From Saccharospirillaceae bacterium (GTDB taxonomy: Bacteria; Pseudomonadota; Gammaproteobacteria; Pseudomonadales; Oceanobacteraceae): a DNA stretch of 64,000 nt. Positions 9,617 to 18,135 of the stretch are shown here, in pieces. The translations under genes were made by a program, and so were the position numbers. The stretch lies in NCBI GenBank assembly GCA_022448365.1, contig JAKVCS010000007.1, positions 1 to 64,000 on the forward strand, read 5' to 3'. The notes below the pieces were generated by a model that worked only from the letters and a program-made list of their open reading frames with translations, made no database searches and had not been told where the DNA came from. Within the stretch, counting starts at the first letter, position 1. Each line of letters begins with the position of its first letter.

Positions 9617-10828
9617 TCAACGTTCCTGCCAGATCGGGAACGGATCATCCAGAGTTTTCCAGAACTCTGCACCCTGCATAAGTTCGCTTTCACTTAATAA
9701 ACATTCATCCAGCCTTTCACGTGTCGCTACCGGATCAAGGTTCTGACCGATAAACACCAATTCCTGGCGCATATCTCCGAACGGCTCAACCCACTTTTCT
9801 TTTATAAATTCGAGGTATTCCTCATCTTCTGGCCAACGCTCCTGAGGCACCGCTTTCCAGAAAATACCACCAAAACCATGATGGGCAATGCCACCCGCCT
9901 GACTCCACTGCCCGGCAAATTGCGGCCGTGTTGCTAACCAAAAATATCCTTTAGAACGAATCAACTTGCCATCCGGCCAATCCTGATGCAAAAAGTCGAA
10001 GAACTTCTTAGGGTGAAACGGTTTACGTGCTTCATAGCTGAAACTGCTGATGCCGTATTCCTCAGTTTCAGGAACATGTTCTCCGCGCATTTCTTTCAGC
10101 CAGCCCGGCGCCTGCTGCGCCTTATCAAAGCTGAAAGAATGCGTTGCCAGAATTTTACCCGTATCGATACGGCCAAACTCAGCCGTTATCTGCTCGGCGT
10201 CAGGATTTAGACTGGCAAGAATACTCTTCAGCTCGGCCAGCTCAGTCTCGCTGACCCGGTCGGCTTTATTGACAATAATTTTGTCGCAGAACTCGATCTG
10301 ATCAACCAACAGATCAGCAACACTGCGTTGATCATCATCACCAAGCGACTCCCCCGTTTCCTGCAGCATCTTGGCTTCGCGGAAATCGTTCAGGAAATTA
10401 AACGCATCCACCACGGTTACCAGGGTATCAAGCCGGGCAATATCAGCCAGACTGGTGCCGTCCTCATCGGCAAAAGTGAAGGTTTCTGCTACTGGTAAAG
10501 GTTCAGAGATACCGGTTGATTCGATTACCAGATAATCAAAGCGCTCATCCTTCGCCAGACGGCTGACCTCCAGCAACAAATCTTCCCGGAGCGTGCAGCA
10601 GATACAGCCATTACTCATTTCCACCAGTTTTTCTTCGGTACGGTTAAACGATATCTCGTTTTTTACCTGAGCCGCATCGATATTGATTTCACTCATATCA
10701 TTCACGATGACCGCCACTTTGAGTGCGTCTCGATTATGCAGAATGTGGTTTAACAACGTCGTTTTTCCAGCGCCGAGAAAACCTGACAACAAGGTCACCG
10801 GCAAGCGTTTATCAACAGTGTTCATCAT
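9617..10828 (-). CDS. CobW/ZNG1-family GTPase, probable zinc metallochaperone (ZigA-like)
   Basis: COG0523 GTPases deliver zinc or other metals to client proteins during metal starvation. The protein of about 403 aa has a P-loop GFLGAGKTT near its N-terminus, the metal-binding CICC motif in [16 protein letters not shown], the NKAD base-recognition motif, and a C-terminal CobW_C domain. ATG at 10828 (or 10825) is preferred over TTG at 10840. A Zur-type palindrome sits only about 20 bp upstream of the start, so expression should rise when zinc is low. Confidence 0.88.
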   Translation of the reverse strand: MMNTVDKRLPVTLLSGFLGAGKTTLLNHILHNRDALKVAVIVNDMSEINIDAAQVKNEISFNRTEEKLVEMSNGCICCTLREDLLLEVSRLAKDERFDYLVIESTGISEPLPVAETFTFADEDGTSLADIARLDTLVTVVDAFNFLNDFREAKMLQETGESLGDDDQRSVADLLVDQIEFCDKIIVNKADRVSETELAELKSILASLNPDAEQITAEFGRIDTGKILATHSFSFDKAQQAPGWLKEMRGEHVPETEEYGISSFSYEARKPFHPKKFFDFLHQDWPDGKLIRSKGYFWLATRPQFAGQWSQAGGIAHHGFGGIFWKAVPQERWPEDEEYLEFIKEKWVEPFGDMRQELVFIGQNLDPVATRERLDECLLSESELMQGAEFWKTLDDPFPIWQER

Positions 10829-10849
10829 CGTTCTCTTCAAGCTTATCTT

Positions 10850-10880
10850 ATGGTAAATGTTATATTATAACATTTACCAT
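10850..10880. promoter_or_regulatory. Zur box, long perfect palindrome
   Basis: Two 15-bp arms are exactly complementary around one central base; the core is GTTATATTATAAC with ATGGTAAAT flanks. This is a textbook gammaproteobacterial Zur operator. Its position just upstream of the GTPase start fits repression in the presence of zinc. Confidence 0.9.
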
Positions 10881-10896
10881 CTCGATCCAATCGCAC

Positions 10897-10945
10897 AAAA
10901 AAGCCCCGAATGACTCTGCCATTCAATGGCATAGTCATTCGGGGC
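10897..10945 (-). terminator. rho-independent terminator after the HAD phosphatase gene
   Basis: GCCCCGAATGACT (10903-10915) pairs exactly with AGTCATTCGGGGC (10933-10945), with an inner TGCCATT/AATGGCA stem and a T6 run on the minus strand. Confidence 0.9.
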
Positions 10946-10979
10946 CGGTTGTTACTGCTTTAGAGAAACGTCAGAGCGA

Positions 10980-12029
10980 TCAGTTACAACCGCTGTGCGG
11001 TGTGCTCAAAACCACATCCGATATGTGTTGTTCGTAGCCCTCAGATGTGAGTGGCTGAGTGCCGTTGATACCGGCGTTTTCACCGATGATATAAGTCTCT
11101 GATAATGGAATACCAGCATTGTTAAAGGCTTCAGCATCCGTGTCGGCATTACCGTAAGCACGGAAGAACTCAAGGCCCGCAGCCTTCATCTCATTCATAA
11201 CATCGGTTTTGTATTGCGCGGTTTCGAAAAGGCCCTGCTCATTTGCTAATGTCGTACGCAATGTGAAATCTGGCAAATTGAGGGTTTCACGCAGCCAGCG
11301 ACGGCTTCCTTTGGCATACCAGTAGCTGCGGGCAGTAATAAATACCGGGTGATAACCGCGATCGAGGTATTCCTGCACTAACTGGCCCGCTGCCGGGCGG
11401 GCTTCGGCCGCTTCAATTCCGGTGTAATCGAGAATCTGTTCCAGATCACTTTTGGTCAGTGTCTCATCGATATCAAATACCACCGCTTTTTTACCGGGTT
11501 CAATCGCGGTGATGTAAGCATCGGCGTATGTCAGGTCACCCATCACAACCATGCGCAGTACATACTGGCCTTCCTGCTGACCGTCTACCGGTACAAAGAT
11601 CTTACCATCGCTGTTGGTGGTGAATTCACCCAGGTAATCCCAACCGTCTTTACCCGTGCCACTGAGGTAAGCTCGAACTTTTTCATCTTCCAGGTCTTTG
11701 TGCAAAATCGTACCGTAGTCAAACTTACCGGTTACTGTGACGGCTTCACCCGCCTTGGTCACCCGATCATGACCCATATGATACGGAGTGCTGCGCGCCG
11801 TGATTCGGCTGCGAAAATGATCAAAACTCTGTTTTGCCGGAAACTGGAATGCGGCCGGATTCTGGCCTGCATCGAAATCGGTACAATTAACCACACCATC
11901 CAGAACGATATCGATATCGTCGCCGGAAATATCATCAACAGCTTTCGGATCGGACATAGCCAAGCTGCTGCTTGCGGCCACTGTCAGGGCGACAGCCATA
12001 GTAGTTTTGGTGAGAGATGGAACACGCAT
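10980..12029 (-). CDS. Secreted HAD-family phosphatase with LNS2/lipin-like domain
   Basis: This is a probable periplasmic or exported phosphatase of the haloacid dehalogenase superfamily; the substrate is unknown. The 349-aa protein has a signal peptide ending around SSSLAMS. An Ig-like N-terminal region of about 150 residues follows, then a HAD domain with catalytic DxDxT in AVVFDIDETLTKSD, the second-motif threonine in FITARSY, and a late acidic loop. HAD domains after a beta-sandwich are seen in LNS2/lipin-like proteins. TGAGG precedes the ATG at 12029. Monocistronic, with its own terminator. Confidence 0.72.
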   Translation of the reverse strand: MRVPSLTKTTMAVALTVAASSSLAMSDPKAVDDISGDDIDIVLDGVVNCTDFDAGQNPAAFQFPAKQSFDHFRSRITARSTPYHMGHDRVTKAGEAVTVTGKFDYGTILHKDLEDEKVRAYLSGTGKDGWDYLGEFTTNSDGKIFVPVDGQQEGQYVLRMVVMGDLTYADAYITAIEPGKKAVVFDIDETLTKSDLEQILDYTGIEAAEARPAAGQLVQEYLDRGYHPVFITARSYWYAKGSRRWLRETLNLPDFTLRTTLANEQGLFETAQYKTDVMNEMKAAGLEFFRAYGNADTDAEAFNNAGIPLSETYIIGENAGINGTQPLTSEGYEQHISDVVLSTPHSGCN

Positions 12030-12679
12030 ATAAAACCTCAGATTGTTATTGTCGAACGGTTGGTCTGGCGCTTAATTCGGGGAAAACTATTATCGTTATT
12101 GTTGTGACAGCTGTATGACTGCTCCCCGATTCGGCCGATATTCTGGCAATAAAAAGAATGATCAGATAGGAACGATCGCGCCAAAACGACGTAAACCTAT
12201 CCTGCTGAATCGCAGCCAATTGTTGATAAATCTATGTGGCAAAGTACACAACGCCCACTAAAGTTGCGCGAAACCCTTGCAGAAACTTTATCTACAACAG
12301 ATTCCACTGTATTTCCCAAGAATAACCACAGACTTTTCCACAGAACGTTTGATGTCCGGGAAGAAATCATCAAACACTTTTTAAGCGCCTCAACGCATTG
12401 ATTTTATTTGACTAATTGCTTGCAAGCCCAGGTAGGGTGTGCTCTTCAGAGAAATATGACAGATAGGTTAAAATTTCATCGATTTAACAAAGGAGGCCAA
12501 GTGATGCGGGCTGGCGACAAATACCCCAAACTTATCCAAAATCTTATCCACAGAAAGCGTGGAAAACTATGGGTTGCAATAGGTGCCCCATGGTCGGTTA
12601 ACAACTCCGCCGCGTGGCCGTAAGACCTCGGTTACTTAACAAGGCCTGATCGGCACTTTGATGCCGCATGGAACCAGCA
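12030..12679. other. 650-bp intergenic region with a cluster of DnaA-box-like words
   Basis: An exact TTATCCACA lies at 12544-12552. One-mismatch versions are TTATCTACA (12288-12296), TTTTCCACA (12334-12342), TTATCCAAA (12532-12540) and TTATCAACA on the minus strand (12221-12229). The region lies between divergently oriented ends (HAD start, PhoD stop) and holds no full-size gene. It is not next to dnaA, dnaN or gidA, so it is unlikely to be oriC; a DnaA-titrating or DnaA-regulated site is possible. Confidence 0.4.
12504..12623 (+). CDS. Possible small protein, 39 aa
   Basis: A short frame starts at ATG 12504, 7 bp after an almost perfect Shine-Dalgarno AAAGGAGG (12489-12496). It encodes a basic peptide (KYPKLIQNLIHRKRGKLWV) of unknown function. 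Part of it overlaps the DnaA-box-like words, so codon content may be constrained by those instead. I do not recognise a family. Confidence 0.3.
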   Translation: MRAGDKYPKLIQNLIHRKRGKLWVAIGAPWSVNNSAAWP

Positions 12680-14416
12680 CTAACGAACACCGACGTTAGC
12701 TGCCAGTACACCTTCCAGCCCATAGCGGCGTCTGTCCTGTCGCCATTGCCGCAGGTAAGCAAAGGAGGACGAAAATTCAGGTGCCAGCAGCGCAGAAGAT
12801 TTGGCGTGGCTTATTTCGCCTGCGGGCTGTAATTGTGACTTACCGGCAGGAATGATCAGGGCACGCAGGCAATCGCTGACATAGCGCGGACTTTCGACAG
12901 TATCCACGACCCACCACTCGGCCTGAATCTGCTGCGGGCGGATATCCAGCAGCACGTAACCACGATGATAGAACTCAACAAAATTCAAATGGGGTAATAA
13001 AGATTGTAACGAGGCTGCAGCCAACACTGCCTGGGCCTGACTTTCAATACCTGGCGAAGTCACCGCAGGCGTTACCAGTTCGACACCCAAAGCATTCTCA
13101 TCAGCGTCATTGAAAGGATTGTTTCGCAATTCAAGCGCCCAGCTGGAATGGATATCGCCGGTCAATACCACAAAGTTGTCGATATTGGCTTGTCGAATAT
13201 GGCCAAACAAACGCTGGCGCGCCGCCGGGTAACCATCCCACTGATCATGATTGAGTGGCGAGTTATTCAGCTGAAATTGAGCCATCATCACCTGCTGCCC
13301 CAGCAGCTTCCAGGTTACTCCGTCTTGTTGTGCCTGAGCTAAGTTATTCTCAAGCCAGCGCTCCTGCTCGTAACCCAATAAGGTACGATTCTGGTCATCG
13401 CGAACATCCGGATCATCCGACTGAACATCGCGACCAGCCAGTCGGGTATCCAACATGTTCAGATCTAATAAATCGCCAAAACGGAAGCGGCGATACACCT
13501 GATGCTGACCCTGTTGATTCACTTGCTCTCGAATTGGCATCCATTCCATATAGGCGCGCACTGCGGCGGATAAACGCACACGCCAATCGCCCTCATGTTG
13601 TTGATGGTTATCGGCGCCACCGTCTGTCGTGGCAATTTTATCCAAGGCGCCCCAGGCATTGTTTGCCACTTCATGATCATCCCAGATCACAATAAAAGGA
13701 TGCTGGCGATGAGCTTCCTGAAGATCTTTATCGGTTTTATAACAGGCGTGGCGCAGACGATAATCTTGCAGTGTTTTGGTTTCGTGTGTGGGCTGATGCA
13801 ATCGACCCGTCGTCAGGCTCTGCTCAATATTATCGTACTCGTAAATGTAATCCCCAAGATGGAGCACCGCATCCAGATCTGCACGTTGGGCGATTTCCTT
13901 ATACACGTTGAAATAGCCACGGGCGTAATTCGAACACGACGTAAACGCCAGCCGCACATGCTCAACGCCTGCCTGGGGTAGCGTTTTGGTGCGCCCGATA
14001 TCGGACACCTGCCCCAGTGCTTCAAACACGTAATAATAACTCTGGCCTGGCGCTAAACCGCTGGCATCCACTTTTACACAAAAGTCGCGGCTAATATCGG
14101 TGCTGCCATGCCCATGTACTACCACCTGAGTAAATTGCGCATCCAGCGCGATTCGCCAGCGATAATGAATCGGATAATCCGGTAGCTGAGAAAAATCACG
14201 GCGTGGCGGCGTGATACGAGTCCATAAAATAACCCGATCGGTTAACGGATCACCACTGGCAACGCCGTGCTGAAAAGGAAACGTATTATGAGACTGACGG
14301 TGCTGAAACTCAGCGTATTCCGGAGAATCGCTGTAAGCCGAATAAGAAATCGCGGAAGCAGCCACACTGCGGAACATAAATTGTCGGCGTGTCAGCGGCA
14401 TTGGGGATAGCGACAT
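12680..14416 (-). CDS. phoD: PhoD-type alkaline phosphatase/phosphodiesterase, Tat-exported
   Basis: PhoD enzymes hydrolyse phosphomonoesters and diesters outside the cytoplasm using Ca2+ and Fe3+. The 578-aa protein starts with a twin-arginine signal (TRRQFMF near residue 9). The PhoD core follows: HGVASGDPLTDRVILWTR, then metal-binding LHLGDYIYEYD, IWDDHEVANNAW and LTGDIHSSWALEL. Length and motif order are those of the family. No convincing Pho box was found upstream. Confidence 0.93.
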   Translation of the reverse strand: MSLSPMPLTRRQFMFRSVAASAISYSAYSDSPEYAEFQHRQSHNTFPFQHGVASGDPLTDRVILWTRITPPRRDFSQLPDYPIHYRWRIALDAQFTQVVVHGHGSTDISRDFCVKVDASGLAPGQSYYYVFEALGQVSDIGRTKTLPQAGVEHVRLAFTSCSNYARGYFNVYKEIAQRADLDAVLHLGDYIYEYDNIEQSLTTGRLHQPTHETKTLQDYRLRHACYKTDKDLQEAHRQHPFIVIWDDHEVANNAWGALDKIATTDGGADNHQQHEGDWRVRLSAAVRAYMEWMPIREQVNQQGQHQVYRRFRFGDLLDLNMLDTRLAGRDVQSDDPDVRDDQNRTLLGYEQERWLENNLAQAQQDGVTWKLLGQQVMMAQFQLNNSPLNHDQWDGYPAARQRLFGHIRQANIDNFVVLTGDIHSSWALELRNNPFNDADENALGVELVTPAVTSPGIESQAQAVLAAASLQSLLPHLNFVEFYHRGYVLLDIRPQQIQAEWWVVDTVESPRYVSDCLRALIIPAGKSQLQPAGEISHAKSSALLAPEFSSSFAYLRQWRQDRRRYGLEGVLAANVGVR

Positions 14417-14687
14417 AATTAGCCCGGTTAAGCTGAGTTATGACGGCTATTTAGCGTGCCACTGATGACATCTGCGTGGCTGTTTTCTGACCGTAAGATT
14501 GCGCTTTCTTTGCACCAGCATGACAGGGGTATTGTTACACGAGCATTTATAACCTTGAGCAATATCAAACTTCACCCGTGTTAACGGGCAAAAGTTCCCC
14601 CGGTGCGACAACCTGTCACACCCCAGAAGCCTGACGAACACCGATAATTACGCCCTAAATTTACAGTAAGGTATTCGGGGGAAGATC

Positions 14688-15545
14688 ATGCAAGCTCGTA
14701 CATTCAGTAAGCTCGCACTCACAGCAGCCACTGCCGCTTTGGTAGCCTGTGGTTCAGACAGTGACAGCCAGTCTGGCGATAAAAACATCAGTCTGGAATT
14801 TGCAGCACAGTTGAACAGCAGTGAACTGAAATGCGGTAGCAATACCGAAACGGTCGGCACCGCACAAACGCCCGCCGATATTAAATACTTTGGTGCTTAT
14901 ATTTCGGAGCTGGAAGTTGCAACGGCAAGTGGCGAATTTCAGAAGGTCACTCTCAGCAGTGCCAAAAATACCGATGTTGAACGCGGTATCAGCCTGATCA
15001 CTTTCTGTGGAAATCAAGACCCGTCCTCTGAGGAAACGACCATTTATAACCAGATCCAGGGAACCGTGGCCGAAGCTGCAGACTACACACGTGTGCGTTT
15101 TACACTGGGGGTTCCTGAACAATATAACCACCTGGACGCAACACAAACCGAAGGTATCCTGGCCAAAAGTATCTTTATGCACTGGAACTGGACCGCAGGT
15201 TACAAACATATCCGGATGGATGTTGCCAATTGGAACATCCACCTGGGTTCAACCAACTGCACAGGCGAAAATGCTGATGCACGCTGCAACAATGGCAATC
15301 GACCACGCTATACACTGGAAAATATCGACCTGAATGCTGACCAGATTGTGTTTGATTACGCCGCCCTGGTGAATAACTCAAACATCAGCAGCAACACGGC
15401 TAATACACCTCCGGGCTGTATGTCTCGTATCGACGACCCGGAATGTGGTGAAGTCTTTAAATCTCTCGGATTGGACTTAACCTCCGGCCAATGTTTAAAC
15501 GGGGACTGTAATAGCCAAAGCTGGATTCGCTCTGAGCCAAAATAG
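14688..15545 (+). CDS. mbnP: MbnP-like periplasmic copper-associated lipoprotein
   Basis: MbnP binds copper and carries a tryptophan oxidised by its partner MbnH. The 285-aa protein has a lipobox (ALVACGSD). The MbnP-type core follows, including FMHWNWTAGYKHIRMD, which is Trp/His-rich as expected for the modified and metal-binding region, and paired cysteines (STNCTGENADARCNNG; PGCMSRIDDPECGE). The following gene encodes the MbnH di-heme partner, which is strong support. No methanobactin genes are nearby. GGGGGAAG precedes the ATG. Confidence 0.85.
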   Translation: MQARTFSKLALTAATAALVACGSDSDSQSGDKNISLEFAAQLNSSELKCGSNTETVGTAQTPADIKYFGAYISELEVATASGEFQKVTLSSAKNTDVERGISLITFCGNQDPSSEETTIYNQIQGTVAEAADYTRVRFTLGVPEQYNHLDATQTEGILAKSIFMHWNWTAGYKHIRMDVANWNIHLGSTNCTGENADARCNNGNRPRYTLENIDLNADQIVFDYAALVNNSNISSNTANTPPGCMSRIDDPECGEVFKSLGLDLTSGQCLNGDCNSQSWIRSEPK

Positions 15546-15575
15546 TTTTTATTACAACGACAACCCTGTATCAGA

Positions 15576-15601
15576 AACCGACAGCACTAAGCCTGTCGGT
15601 T
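15576..15601 (+). terminator. hairpin between mbnP and mbnH
   Basis: AACCGACAG and CTGTCGGTT form a 9-bp stem with an 8-nt loop; a loose T-rich stretch (TTATTTTGTTATTT) follows after six bases. It may attenuate readthrough into mbnH or protect the upstream mRNA 3' end. Confidence 0.5.
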
Positions 15602-15636
15602 CTGCATTATTTTGTTATTTCTTGCAGACCTATTTT

Positions 15637-16875
15637 ATGCCTCGTTTTATTCAACTGATCGTGCCGTTATTGGGTTTGTTTATCAGCGCCTGCAAAGAGT
15701 CTGAATACCAACGCTTGCAAGATACCCCAGCTGCAGGAATAACGCTGTTACAACTCAACCCGGCAGCAGGTTTTGCCATGCCAGTGGTGCCCGATGCCAA
15801 CCCTTTAACGGACGCCAAAATTGAACTGGGGCGTCATTTATTTTATGACAAGCAGTTATCATCCAATCAACAACAAAGTTGCGAATCCTGCCACGAACAG
15901 AGCAAAGCCTTCAGTGACGGTACTGCTTTACCCCATGGCACAACCGGAGATTTATTAGCGCGTAATTCACAAACACTGACGAACGTGGCTTACAACATTA
16001 ATTACACCTGGGCCAACCCACGCTTAACCACACTGGAACAACAAATTTTGATTCCGTTGACAGCGGAAGACCCGATTGAACTGGGTATAAACGACGGTAA
16101 TTTAAGTCATATTCTGCAGCGCTTCCGCGACCGTTTACTGTACCAGCAATTATTCAGCGCCGCCTTTCCAAACGATGCTGATCCCTTTTCATTGGCTAAC
16201 ATAATCAAAGCACTGGCATCGTTTAACCGCATTTTAATATCCGATCGTTCTGCGTTTGATAAAGGGCAATTATCGGAATCAGCGCAACGTGGTCGTGATC
16301 TGTTTTTCAGCGAAAAAGCCGACTGCTTCCACTGTCACGATAGTTTTAATTTTTCACAATCGAGCAAAAACGTTAATTCACTTACCATTCCGAGCCAGCG
16401 GTTTTTTAACAACGGTTTATACAATCTGAGCCAGGATGGTGACTATCCACAAAATAATCAGGGCGCTTTTGAAGTAACCGGCAAAGCCGAAGATAAGGGT
16501 AGCTTCCGCCCACCCACTCTGAGAAATATTGAGCTGACCGCACCTTACATGCACGATGGCAGCATTCAAACGTTAGAAGGCATCGTCGAGTTTTACGCCA
16601 ACGGTGGTCGTCAGATTCAATCGTCGGGGGATATCGATAATCTGGCCATTATTAATGAATCGCTGGGACAACCGGCCAATGCGATCCGTCATCTCGCCGG
16701 AGATGGTCGTGCCAACCCCAATAAATTAGCCAATGGTTTTGTATCCGGCTTTGAAGCAACGGCTCAGGAAAAGGCCGATCTGGTGAACTTCCTGAAAAGT
16801 CTGACGGATCACGAATTTATTAACGATCCCCGTTTCGCCAATCCATTTATCACCACACAGGAACCGTCGTTATGA
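15637..16875 (+). CDS. mbnH: MbnH-like di-heme cytochrome c peroxidase family protein
   Basis: MbnH is a MauG/cytochrome c peroxidase relative that oxidises a tryptophan of MbnP. The 412-aa protein has an N-terminal lipoprotein-like signal (LGLFISACKES). Two heme c sites follow: CESCHE in the first domain and CFHCHD in the second, with LRNIELTAPYMHDGS typical of the bacterial CCP fold. ATG at 15637 is preferred to an upstream TTG. It lies directly after mbnP and overlaps the next gene by four bases, so the three are one operon. Confidence 0.87.
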   Translation: MPRFIQLIVPLLGLFISACKESEYQRLQDTPAAGITLLQLNPAAGFAMPVVPDANPLTDAKIELGRHLFYDKQLSSNQQQSCESCHEQSKAFSDGTALPHGTTGDLLARNSQTLTNVAYNINYTWANPRLTTLEQQILIPLTAEDPIELGINDGNLSHILQRFRDRLLYQQLFSAAFPNDADPFSLANIIKALASFNRILISDRSAFDKGQLSESAQRGRDLFFSEKADCFHCHDSFNFSQSSKNVNSLTIPSQRFFNNGLYNLSQDGDYPQNNQGAFEVTGKAEDKGSFRPPTLRNIELTAPYMHDGSIQTLEGIVEFYANGGRQIQSSGDIDNLAIINESLGQPANAIRHLAGDGRANPNKLANGFVSGFEATAQEKADLVNFLKSLTDHEFINDPRFANPFITTQEPSL

Positions 16876-18080
16876 AGTCGGCTTTGATGATTATTCTGAC
16901 CTGCATCGGCGGCCAGGTATTGGCATCAGCCAACCATTCATCGGCTCCTGATCACGGGCCTGTCACCACCACCTGGCAACTCGACACTGATCTGGTGTAT
17001 CGACAGCAATCCGGTCCGAACATGCTGGGCTTTTTACCCACCAATCAACATCAGGAATATGCCGGATTGCACATGGACCATGCTGACTTGTCGGTACAGC
17101 GCCAGCTTCCGGAAGCGTTTTCTCAGGTCATTAATACTGATGCCGTTTCCGGCAAGATAGCGCTGGCTTATCACAGTGGCAGCAGTGAGTTAGCTGAAGC
17201 CTGGATACGTAATGACTGGCACACACAGCAGCTGCAACTGACCCTGGGTAAATATTTACCGCGTATCGGTTTTTTAAATCATCAGCACCAACACGCACAA
17301 ACCTTTATTCAGTCGCCACTGGTCAATAAAGTGTATTGGGGAGATCAACTGGCTGATGCGGGTATTAACCTGCAACGGCACCAGCAATTCGCTGGTTGGC
17401 AAATCGATCACTCACTGAACCTGCTTGGCAGTGAGCATTTAAACAGTAACAAGGAGACCCTGGCAGGATTGTATCAGATTGAATTAAACCAGCGCTTTGC
17501 AGCACTGGACATCACGTTTCTGATGAACGGTTATTATACCGATGTGACGGATCGCGGTATGTTTCTGTTTGATCTGAGCAATAACACCCATGTCCATACC
17601 AACTCAGGATTCACAGAGTTTTTTGATGGCACAATTTACCATTGGGGCGCAGGCTTACAGGTCAGCTACTCCATAAACCAACTTGGCCAGCTGAGTTATC
17701 AGGGGGAATACAGCCAGCGCCGGGAAGACGGTCGGTTGTACAGCCGCAGCAACAGCGCCAGCAGTGATATTGCCGAACTGACATTAAACAGCCAGGGTCA
17801 CTACCACCAGCTATGGTGGTCTGACAGCACCCAGCAGCTGCAGCTTGGCATGCGTTACGACTACCTGTATTCCGATACCGAAGTGCGCAACACCAGTGAT
17901 AACAAACTGGATGATTCACGTCTGAACAACGCCGGAAATACGCCACAACGACTGACCTGGATGGCAACAATGGCGCTGTCGCAATATCAGAAATTACAGC
18001 TGTTATACAGCGACGGCCTGGGCTGGCAATCGTATCCTGCGCGCCTTGAAATTCACCTACAACAATCATTCCGCTTTTAA
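16872..18080 (+). CDS. Outer-membrane beta-barrel protein of the mbnPH operon
   Basis: Probably an outer-membrane barrel. The 402-aa protein has a signal peptide (ILTCIGGQVLASA), many alternating-hydrophobicity strands and a C-terminal phenylalanine (LHLQQSFRF), a barrel-assembly signal. The ATG overlaps the mbnH stop (ATGA), showing translational coupling. Several His pairs (HQHQHAQ) lie in loops. It may be the surface or export part of an MbnP/MbnH copper system; function is inferred from the operon only. Confidence 0.65.
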   Translation: MKSALMIILTCIGGQVLASANHSSAPDHGPVTTTWQLDTDLVYRQQSGPNMLGFLPTNQHQEYAGLHMDHADLSVQRQLPEAFSQVINTDAVSGKIALAYHSGSSELAEAWIRNDWHTQQLQLTLGKYLPRIGFLNHQHQHAQTFIQSPLVNKVYWGDQLADAGINLQRHQQFAGWQIDHSLNLLGSEHLNSNKETLAGLYQIELNQRFAALDITFLMNGYYTDVTDRGMFLFDLSNNTHVHTNSGFTEFFDGTIYHWGAGLQVSYSINQLGQLSYQGEYSQRREDGRLYSRSNSASSDIAELTLNSQGHYHQLWWSDSTQQLQLGMRYDYLYSDTEVRNTSDNKLDDSRLNNAGNTPQRLTWMATMALSQYQKLQLLYSDGLGWQSYPARLEIHLQQSFRF

Positions 18081-18135
18081 GCGCCCGTCATTCTTTCCTA
18101 TACTGTGTGGATTCACATTCAGGAGTCCACACCTT

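Noticed and set aside
12030-12679. oriC
   Set aside because: DnaA-box-like words are present but there is no AT-rich unwinding block or dnaA, dnaN, gidA or rpmH neighbourhood.
14600-14635. Possible Pho box (CTGTCAC and CTGACG words) upstream of mbnP and behind phoD
   Set aside because: Spacing and sequence do not fit the 7+4 bp direct-repeat pattern of PhoB sites.
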